Position numbers and translations under genes: made by a program. Under the pieces are notes generated by a model. That model saw only the letters and a program-made list of their open reading frames with translations, did not search any database and was not told the origin of the DNA. Below are positions 8,105-12,092 of a DNA stretch of 12,092 bases, in pieces; the first letter of the stretch is position 1, and every line of letters begins with the position of its first letter. Source of the stretch: Chloroflexota bacterium (lineage in GTDB: Bacteria > Chloroflexota > Chloroflexia > QHBQ01 > JADMIH01); contig JADMIH010000117.1 of the NCBI GenBank assembly GCA_015478675.1, positions 1-12,092 of the forward strand, in the 5' to 3' direction.

Positions 8105-8416
8105 CTACCGGCCATTATGTCGTTTTTTATCGGCTCGTGGCGTGCCAACGTCGCCTGTGCGTCGCTCCACTTTGTACTCTGCCCTGGGCGCTCCGGCGTC
8201 TCTGCGTCTCGTGGGTTGAGCCACCGCTATCTGGTAGAAAGCCGCCGCGGCAGAGAGTACACCTAGAATAACGCCCAGGAAAAGGAGCCAGGGCCGCGTG
8301 CCCAACCTGGCATCGAGCCAAACCCCGCCGCCAATGAACACCACCATCGGAAGGGCTACTGAAAATCCAAGTTGCGCCGCCAGCGCGAGAGCTTTGCCCA
8401 AACCATTGTCTTGCAT
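8105..8416 (-). CDS. atpI: AtpI/AtpZ-type ATP synthase accessory membrane protein
   Basis: Small first gene of the operon, belonging to the AtpI/AtpZ group that assists c-ring assembly or cation supply in other bacteria; the exact role is debated. It is 103 residues with two membrane helices (about 10-31 and 42-66). The pair is joined by GGGVWLDARLGTRPW, which matches the family pattern G-x-W-L-D-x-x-x-G-T-x-P. The C-terminal 35 residues are basic, hydrophilic and not conserved-looking; part of that tail is coded by an 8-bp repeat (8187-8210). I chose the ATG at 8414-8416, with GGAGG 7 nt upstream. A longer frame reaching 8488 would overlap the second promoter and has no ribosome site. atpZ is an equally good name. 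Confidence 0.85.
   Translation of the reverse strand: MQDNGLGKALALAAQLGFSVALPMVVFIGGGVWLDARLGTRPWLLFLGVILGVLSAAAAFYQIAVAQPTRRRDAGAPRAEYKVERRTGDVGTPRADKKRHNGR
8187..8210. repeat. 8-bp tandem repeat inside the 3' part of atpI
   Basis: Three consecutive octamers on the plus strand: GGCGCTCC, GGCGTCTC and TGCGTCTC. They code for part of the non-conserved basic tail of the AtpI/Z protein. Confidence 0.5.
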
Positions 8417-8465
8417 AATTGCGCCTCCACCTCTCGAACCAGGCTGTTCCGAGGCATAGTGGAGC

Positions 8466-8495
8466 ATTATATCACACGCTTTGGGCACAAATCAA
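8466..8495 (-). promoter_or_regulatory. Second sigma-70 type promoter of the atp operon
   Basis: On the minus strand a -35 box TTGATT (8490-8495) is followed after 18 bp by a perfect -10 TATAAT (8466-8471). Transcription would start near 8459, giving a leader of about 43 nt before atpI. Confidence 0.6.
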
Positions 8496-8570
8496 GCGGG
8501 CCCCTCTCCGGTGTCCGCCTGGTATAATCCTGCCGTGGGGCAATCTTTATCTCGTTCTCATTTCCAGTTG

Positions 8571-8599
8571 ATTATAGCAACTCTCAGTCTCTTTGTCAA
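8571..8599 (-). promoter_or_regulatory. Main atp operon promoter with perfect consensus hexamers
   Basis: On the minus strand TTGACA (8594-8599) and TATAAT (8571-8576) are separated by exactly 17 bp, the ideal sigma-70/SigA layout. The bases upstream of the -35 are A-rich, like an UP element. Transcription would start near 8564, about 148 nt before atpI. It lies just downstream of the terminator of the preceding gene. Confidence 0.85.
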
Positions 8600-8610
8600 C
8601 TTTTTCACAA
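8593..8610. promoter_or_regulatory. Rex-like operator overlapping the -35 box
   Basis: The 18-bp element on the minus strand has half-sites TTGTGA and TGACAA separated by 6 bp. This differs by one base from the TTGTGA-N6-TCACAA pattern of the NADH/NAD+-sensing repressor Rex. It covers the whole -35 hexamer, a position suited to repression. The assignment is by pattern only; no rex gene is in the window. Confidence 0.45.
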
Positions 8611-8629
8611 AGTTAGTTGGCTTGTTATA

Positions 8630-8663
8630 AAAGTTGGAGCAGGGTTTAATCTGCTCCAACTTT
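8630..8663 (-). terminator. Intrinsic terminator after the foldase gene
   Basis: A perfect 13-bp stem (AAAGTTGGAGCAG paired with CTGCTCCAACTTT) encloses an 8-nt loop. In the minus-strand transcript the stem ends in a U-run (CUUUUAUAA). It lies about 37 nt after the foldase stop codon and upstream of the atp promoter, so it separates the two units. Confidence 0.85.
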
Positions 8664-8700
8664 CAACATAAACAGCTGCCTGGCGTCCGCCAACACACTG

Positions 8701-10218
8701 TCAACGCGCAGAGGGAGTACCGGGGGTAGCGTTGACGGGCGAAGCGGCAGGCGTCGCGCTGGCTGCCCCGGTGGTCGCTGAGCTAACCGGCGTGGGTGTA
8801 ACGCCGGGGCTGCCCGGTGTGCTTGCGGGCGTTGACGGCGCGACGGGCGCGGGCGTTAGCACGATCGGCACCGGCGTGGCCGGTAAAGGCGTAGGCGTAG
8901 GTTTTGGTACGATGTTAGACGAATCGCGGGCCTTTGTGAACCAGTCATTATAAGCGTTGGTTTTCAAGGTATCAATTGTGGCGCTGTCGAGGGGGCGCTT
9001 TGGGTCTCTCTCAATCACTTTAATTATGTGCCAGCCAAACTGTGTCTGCACAGGCTGGCTGTACTGCCCGGTAGGCACCTTGAAGGCAGCATCAACGAAC
9101 GTTTGATCGAAGTTTGAGCCTTTCTGGGGGAACCAGCCGAGGTCGCCGCCGTTAGGGGCCGTGCCTTGTTGCACCCTCTGTATCTGCTCCGACGACTGGG
9201 TGTTAGCCAGCTGACTGAAGTCAGCGCCCTTGTCCAGCATAGCACGTATCTTTTTCGACCCTTCCTCGGTAGTGGTGAGGATGTGCTGGGCATGTATCTG
9301 CTCGACCTGGGTCATCACCTGTGTGGCGGCCAGTTTTTCAGTAACTTTGTCACGGCGCACTCGTGGCTCGATGATGAGGTTAAGGTAATCAGACTCGGAG
9401 AGGTTGGGGCAGCCGCTGCCGCAAATAGGCTCGCTCACTTGAGGGCTTGTGGGCATGTCAATAGCTTTTATGTAGCGGTCATAGGTTGTAGCCGCCGTTG
9501 CCGATGCCCCCGGCACCGGAGGCAAAGTCGCGGTAGGGGAAGGGGTAACGGTGGGTGAGCCTATTGTAGGCGTAGCAGTAGGGATGTGCGTGGCAGTGGG
9601 GATGGGGGTACCTTTAGTGGTCCCCGTAGCGGTCATTGTAGCAGCCGCAACGGTCGCAACGGTCGCAGCGGTCGCTGTAGTGGTAACAGCCGAGGAGGGC
9701 GTGGCGGGTGGGGTCGGCTGCGGAATAAAGTCTTTGATGGCGGCGCTCTTCAACTCACCCTGGGTGACAGTGATTCCAAGTTCGCTCTGCGATTTCTGCC
9801 GAAGCACCTCGCTATCTATAAGCTGGCTAAGGACAGTGGGGTCCACAGGGTCGTTATCTACATTCTTCAGCTGGTTTTGCAGGGTAGTAAGCTGGGTGGT
9901 CAGCGTCTGCTGGTCGGTCGTCTGGCTGAGGCCCTGTATAGATTGGTTTTGGATCTGCTGGAAAAGGTTCCAGCGCTGGAGCTTGTCATAAGTAGCCCGA
10001 TTAATAGAGGTACCGTTGACGCTAGCCACCTGGCTGTTAGGCCGGATAACGAAAGTATAAGCCACAGCGATGCCGATTATCAGCGCTGTAACGGTAAGCA
10101 CAGCTACGCCCACTGCGTAAAGGTTACGGATCTGCCGGCGTTCCTTCTCTGCTCGCGAGAGTTGCCCCCGTGTTAAAGGCACAGGGGCTGTGGATTCAAG
10201 CTTTTTCTTCTTAGCCAT
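8701..10218 (-). CDS. Membrane-anchored SurA/PrsA-like peptidyl-prolyl cis-trans isomerase
   Basis: Extracytoplasmic foldase that helps exported proteins fold by isomerising X-Pro bonds. It is 505 residues: basic cytoplasmic start (MAKKKKLEST), one membrane helix (34-58), and a SurA-like chaperone domain beginning VNGTSINRATYDKLQ. A Thr/Pro/Ala-rich linker (about 166-245) interrupts the chaperone part, which resumes at 246 with a CGSGC pair (266-270). The parvulin domain (about 307-403) shows IHAQHIL, ADFSQLA, GGDLGWF, DAAFKVPTGQYSQPV and TQFGWHIIKV. A Pro/Thr-rich tail follows (438-505). The ATG at 10216-10218 has no clear Shine-Dalgarno, so the level of expression or the exact start is less sure. 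It lies 94 nt after rpsR and ends at a strong terminator, so it may be the last gene of the rpsF operon. Confidence 0.93.
   Translation of the reverse strand: MAKKKKLESTAPVPLTRGQLSRAEKERRQIRNLYAVGVAVLTVTALIIGIAVAYTFVIRPNSQVASVNGTSINRATYDKLQRWNLFQQIQNQSIQGLSQTTDQQTLTTQLTTLQNQLKNVDNDPVDPTVLSQLIDSEVLRQKSQSELGITVTQGELKSAAIKDFIPQPTPPATPSSAVTTTATAATVATVAAATMTATGTTKGTPIPTATHIPTATPTIGSPTVTPSPTATLPPVPGASATAATTYDRYIKAIDMPTSPQVSEPICGSGCPNLSESDYLNLIIEPRVRRDKVTEKLAATQVMTQVEQIHAQHILTTTEEGSKKIRAMLDKGADFSQLANTQSSEQIQRVQQGTAPNGGDLGWFPQKGSNFDQTFVDAAFKVPTGQYSQPVQTQFGWHIIKVIERDPKRPLDSATIDTLKTNAYNDWFTKARDSSNIVPKPTPTPLPATPVPIVLTPAPVAPSTPASTPGSPGVTPTPVSSATTGAASATPAASPVNATPGTPSAR
9647..9673. repeat. 9-bp tandem repeat inside the foldase linker
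   Basis: Three in-frame copies of GCAACGGTC-type units, two identical and one with a single change. They code for Ala-Thr-Val repeats in the Thr/Ala-rich linker. Being in units of 9, length changes would keep the frame. Confidence 0.7.
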
Positions 10219-10263
10219 AGTGATTCTGAGGATTTAAGGTCAAAAGGCGAAAGTAAGCGCGCC

Positions 10264-10310
10264 GGAGTCGCTCACCTCACGCCTTGAGCGTTTTATCCTC
10301 TCAAGACTCC
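10264..10310 (-). other. Stem-loop in the rpsR/foldase spacer
   Basis: GGAGTC (10264-10269) pairs with GACTCC (10305-10310), and CGCTCA (10269-10274) pairs with TGAGCG (10285-10290). The two stems share one base and leave one large bulge. There is no U-run right after it. A weak 4-bp stem with UUUU follows (about 10242-10263). It could be a partial terminator or a processing site that lowers foldase expression relative to rpsR. Confidence 0.35.
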
Positions 10311-10312
10311 TT

Positions 10313-10843
10313 CTATCGTGAGTGGGGACCTACGAAGGGCAAAAGGGCCATCTGGCGAGCGCGCTTGATAGCTACGCTAAGGGCGCGCTGGTGGCGAGCA
10401 CAGGTGCCGGTCTTGCGGCGTGGCTCGATTTTGGCACGCTCGGAGAGATATTTTCGCAGGCGCGGAATATCTTTGTAATCAATATCCTGCACCTTGTCTA
10501 CGCAGAAGGCGCAGACTTTGCGGCGCGGCACATATCGGTCACGTGAGCGGGGCCGTGCGCCAGGACCGCCGCGCCCAGCAGGGCCGCCACTTCGATTACC
10601 GAAGCGACCACCTCCGCCTGCGCCTCCACTACCACCACCACCCCCGCCGGGGCGATAACCTCCGCCGCCTCCTCCACCCGGGCGGTAGCCTCCGCCGCTA
10701 CCCCCGCCGGGGCGATAACCTCCGCCACCCGGCGCTCCGTCGGGGCGAGCGCCACCCGGCCCACCCGGGCCTGGCGGCCCGGGTGGGCGCTGCTCGCCTC
10801 CACCTGATTGGTTTGGATTTACATTATCTGTCTGATCAGCCAT
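10313..10843 (-). CDS. rpsR: 30S ribosomal protein S18 with glycine-rich N-terminal extension
   Basis: Small-subunit protein that binds with S6 to the platform of the 30S subunit. The S18 domain is the C-terminal 75 or so residues: [58 protein letters not shown]. Cys111, Cys114, Cys148 and His151 form the zinc-ligand pattern of the C+ type. About 100 residues precede it, mostly Gly, Pro and Arg, with three exact 10-residue units [10 protein letters not shown] (41-70) and an RGG-like end. Normal S18 is about 75-90 residues, so this protein is roughly double length. I chose the ATG at 10841-10843 (AAGGA 7 nt upstream); an upstream TTG would add 15 residues without support. It is third in the rpsF-ssb-rpsR operon. 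Confidence 0.95.
   Translation of the reverse strand: MADQTDNVNPNQSGGGEQRPPGPPGPGGPGGARPDGAPGGGGYRPGGGSGGGYRPGGGGGGGYRPGGGGGGSGGAGGGGRFGNRSGGPAGRGGPGARPRSRDRYVPRRKVCAFCVDKVQDIDYKDIPRLRKYLSERAKIEPRRKTGTCARHQRALSVAIKRARQMALLPFVGPHSR
10634..10723. repeat. 30-bp tandem repeat (3 copies) inside rpsR
   Basis: Three in-frame 30-bp units code for [10 protein letters not shown]. The first and third units are identical over 27 bases (10640-10666 and 10700-10726) while the middle one has drifted, which suggests duplication of a larger unit or gene conversion. Confidence 0.85.
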
Positions 10844-10863
10844 TTCTCCATCCTTACTTGTGG

Positions 10864-10894
10864 GCAGCAAGCTACATTGGTGCAGCAAGCTGCA
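10864..10894. repeat. Short direct repeat and hairpin in the ssb/rpsR spacer
   Basis: GCAGCAAGCT occurs at 10864-10873 and again at 10882-10891, 18 bp apart. The second copy sits in TGCAGCAAGCTGCA, which can fold into a short hairpin upstream of the rpsR ribosome binding site. Confidence 0.4.
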
Positions 10895-10918
10895 TGAACA
10901 TTCGTAAAACGTAGGGGC

Positions 10919-11386
10919 TTAGAACGGGATGTCGTCAACGTCTATATCGGACTCGTCGTAGGTATTGCTGTTGTTATACCCGCCCCCACCACCTGACGAC
11001 TTGGCAGGACGGTCCTCAGTGGACCCCACGCCCATCGGCCCTGTACCGCCCTGTCGGCTATCAATGAGCAGCATTTCATTGGCGATCACCTCAACGATCT
11101 GCTTTTGCTGCCCGTCCGGGGCCTGCCACTCACGGGTCTGCAAGCGGCCTTCGATGTAAACTTTACTGCCTTTATGAAGGTACTCATTGCACTGCTCAGC
11201 AAGCTTCTGCCACGCGACGATGCGGAACCACTCTGTTTCCTCTTTCGCCTGGCCGTCTGGAGATTTCCAACTCCGGCTGACTGCCATTGAGAAAGTTGTG
11301 ACAGGAGTGCCCTGCTGCGTATATTTCATTTCCGGGTCTTTACCCAGATTGCCGATGAGCATAACCTTATTTAAGCCGCGTGCCAT
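10919..11386 (-). CDS. ssb: Single-stranded DNA-binding protein
   Basis: Binds and protects single-stranded DNA during replication, repair and recombination, and recruits partners through its C-terminal tip. It is 155 residues. The OB fold (about 4-108) has the standard LNKVMLIGNLGKDPEMKYT start, the TEWFRIVAWQKLAE strand-helix and GSKVYIEGRLQTREW. A Gly/Asn/Ser-rich disordered linker (about 112-142) leads to the acidic tip DESDIDVDDIPF, the conserved protein-interaction tail. The ATG at 11384-11386 has GGAGG 6 nt upstream. The rpsF-ssb-rpsR order is classical and expected to be cotranscribed. Confidence 0.98.
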   Translation of the reverse strand: MARGLNKVMLIGNLGKDPEMKYTQQGTPVTTFSMAVSRSWKSPDGQAKEETEWFRIVAWQKLAEQCNEYLHKGSKVYIEGRLQTREWQAPDGQQKQIVEVIANEMLLIDSRQGGTGPMGVGSTEDRPAKSSGGGGGYNNSNTYDESDIDVDDIPF

Positions 11387-11400
11387 ATCCGGCCTCCATC

Positions 11401-11456
11401 TTACTCATTACCTGGATTCACTACTCATAATTTCCGGTACTCAGCACTCAATATTA
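11401..11456. repeat. Degenerate 7-bp tandem array in the rpsF/ssb spacer
   Basis: Heptamers of the TTACTCA/GGTACTC/AGCACTC type, with the word ACTCA recurring at multiples of about 7 bp. More degraded than the atp arrays, but it fills most of the 95-nt spacer. Confidence 0.6.
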
Positions 11457-11481
11457 AACGCCGAAGTGGTAGCTGGCCGCT

Positions 11482-11850
11482 TTACTCCTCAGTTGGAGCA
11501 GTAGCGGGGGCCGGTGCTTGCGTCGGGGCCGCTGTTGGCGTTGGAGTTGGCGCGGGCGTCTCAGTCGCCAGCACAAGCATATGCCGAATCACTTCGTCGT
11601 ATATACGAAGTTGGGCTTCGAGATCGCGCGTGCGAGTGTTGTCGAGGCTGATCTTATCTACCATGTAGTAGCCATCTTCGTGCTTATCGATGGGGTACGC
11701 CAGGCGACGTTTGCCCCAGGGCAGCTTCTCGCGGACTTCGCCACCAAGATTGGCGATCATGCTATCAACGTGATCGTTGACGCCGGGGAGTTGTTCTTCC
11801 GTGACGGTCGGACGTACTATGTACATCAACTCGTATTCACGCATGTCCAT
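11482..11850 (-). CDS. rpsF: 30S ribosomal protein S6 with Pro/Thr-rich tail
   Basis: Small-subunit protein that forms a heterodimer with S18 on the 30S platform. It is 122 residues. The ferredoxin-like core (1-96) starts MDMREYELMYIVRPTVTEEQL and includes GGEVREKLPWGKRRLAYPIDKH and DGYYMVDKISL, as in the family. The last 26 residues are a low-complexity Thr/Pro/Ala tail ending TEE. The ATG at 11848-11850 is chosen because AGGAGG lies 8 nt upstream; the second ATG at 11842-11844 (MREYEL) would be 14 nt away. A longer reading to 11985 adds 45 residues without homology and would start inside the leader. First gene of the rpsF-ssb-rpsR operon, downstream of a structured leader. Confidence 0.97.
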   Translation of the reverse strand: MDMREYELMYIVRPTVTEEQLPGVNDHVDSMIANLGGEVREKLPWGKRRLAYPIDKHEDGYYMVDKISLDNTRTRDLEAQLRIYDEVIRHMLVLATETPAPTPTPTAAPTQAPAPATAPTEE

Positions 11851-11854
11851 GTAA

Positions 11855-11932
11855 CACACCTCCTCTCTATGGGATTGCTGCGCGCTTGAATTCGCTTCGG
11901 GGAGGTGTGAGTCCCCCGTCCAGCGCGGAGCA
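11855..11932 (-). promoter_or_regulatory. Predicted rpsF leader regulatory RNA (S6:S18 type autoregulation)
   Basis: In the minus-strand transcript a long stem P1 pairs 11922-11932 with 11876-11886 (10 of 11 positions pair). It encloses hairpin P2, either CGGGG (11914-11918) with CCCCG (11898-11902) or a shifted GGGGG/CCUCC form that leaves CCG unpaired on its 3' side. The P2 loop region CACACCUCC (11901-11909) is perfectly complementary over 9 nt to GGAGGUGUG (11855-11863), the rpsF Shine-Dalgarno. A CCG bulge flanked by a stem and a hairpin is the described S6:S18-binding mRNA motif. The pairings are seen in the sequence; the regulation is inferred. Confidence 0.6.
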
Positions 11933-11946
11933 GAAAGGTAAGAATC

Positions 11947-11986
11947 AGTGCTGTCTACGGACGCCGAAAACGCCTCTTTCAGCACT
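11947..11986 (-). other. 5'-end stem-loop of the rpsF leader
   Basis: AGTGCTG (11947-11953) pairs with CAGCACT (11980-11986), a 7-bp perfect stem around 26 nt. It begins within a base or two of the predicted transcription start, so it would cap the 5' end of the operon mRNA. Confidence 0.5.
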
Positions 11987-11993
11987 ATCCTGG

Positions 11994-12022
11994 ATTATAC
12001 CACAACACACGGTTGTTGGCAA
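11994..12022 (-). promoter_or_regulatory. rpsF operon promoter
   Basis: On the minus strand TTGCCA (12017-12022) and a perfect TATAAT (11994-11999) are 17 bp apart. The -10 is extended (TGGTATAAT). Transcription would start near 11987, giving a leader of about 137 nt. A 16-bp dyad, CAACA-N6-TGTTG (12003-12018), lies in the spacer and touches the -35 box. Upstream of the promoter (12023-12092) I see no supported gene. Confidence 0.78.
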
Positions 12023-12092
12023 AGAACGTAAACTGTGGTGGGTACATTTCAGTTGGGGGGCGAGTTGTAGGCGAGTTGCCAGCACTGCTCGA

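Noticed and set aside
8523..8528. TATAAT with extended -10 (TGG before it) on the plus strand between the two atp promoters
   Set aside because: No -35-like hexamer at the right distance and no plus-strand gene downstream.
9551..9991. Plus-strand frame with a hydrophobic Val/Ala-rich protein that looks like a membrane protein
   Set aside because: It is the mirror of the Thr/Pro/Ala-rich linker of the foldase; the hydrophobic look comes from the complementary codons.
11851..11985. Extended N-terminus of S6 reaching 11985
   Set aside because: The extra residues show no S6 homology, and the region is the structured 5' leader with a perfect Shine-Dalgarno before 11850.
12059..12078. Direct repeat of GGCGAGTTG, 11 bp apart, upstream of the rpsF promoter
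   Set aside because: Only two short copies at the window edge; no basis to call a binding site.
12049..12092. Possible C-terminal end of an upstream minus-strand gene (13 codons ending in TGA at 12049-12051)
   Set aside because: Too short to recognise; any random sequence would give such a frame.

Overview
The window is bacterial and of moderate GC. Every gene I can support reads on the minus strand, so in gene order it runs from base 12092 down to base 1. The whole content is housekeeping: a ribosomal protein/SSB operon, a membrane-anchored foldase, a complete F-type ATP synthase operon and the start of mreB. The proline/threonine-rich tails on the foldase and on ribosomal protein S6, the foldase type and the spacer repeats suggest a Chloroflexota-like organism. 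That is inference from style; no marker here fixes the phylum.

Region 1 (12092 to 10313): a sigma-70 type promoter with an extended -10 (11994-12022), a leader of about 137 nt that can fold into a stem-plus-hairpin regulatory element, then rpsF, ssb and rpsR. S18 carries an unusual glycine-rich N-terminal extension of about 100 residues. Region 2 (10312 to 8630): a 505-residue SurA/PrsA-like peptidyl-prolyl isomerase with an N-terminal membrane anchor, closed by a clear intrinsic terminator with a 13-bp perfect stem.

Region 3 (8610 to 191): the ATP synthase operon in the order atpI/Z, B, E, F, H, A, G, unknown four-helix membrane protein, D, C. It is driven by a promoter with perfect consensus hexamers (TTGACA, 17 bp, TATAAT). 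The -35 box lies inside a Rex-like inverted repeat, and a second promoter follows about 105 bp downstream. The c subunit has the conserved ion-binding Glu but lacks the Gln of Na+-type rings, so it is probably proton-driven. The unknown protein between atpG and atpD is not part of the usual operon. Region 4 (190 to 1): mreB starts with TTG directly after the atpC stop, with its Shine-Dalgarno inside atpC, so it is probably translationally coupled to the ATP synthase genes.

A second layer cuts across the operons. Many intergenic junctions (atpD/C, atpA/G, atpH/A, atpF/H, atpE/F, rpsF/ssb) carry short degenerate tandem arrays with a 7-bp period and a different word family at each place. In the atpA and atpD cases the array begins at the stop codon itself. 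The other main points of interest are the predicted rpsF leader, in which a hairpin loop is complementary to the ribosome binding site, and the Rex-like operator in front of the ATP synthase operon.
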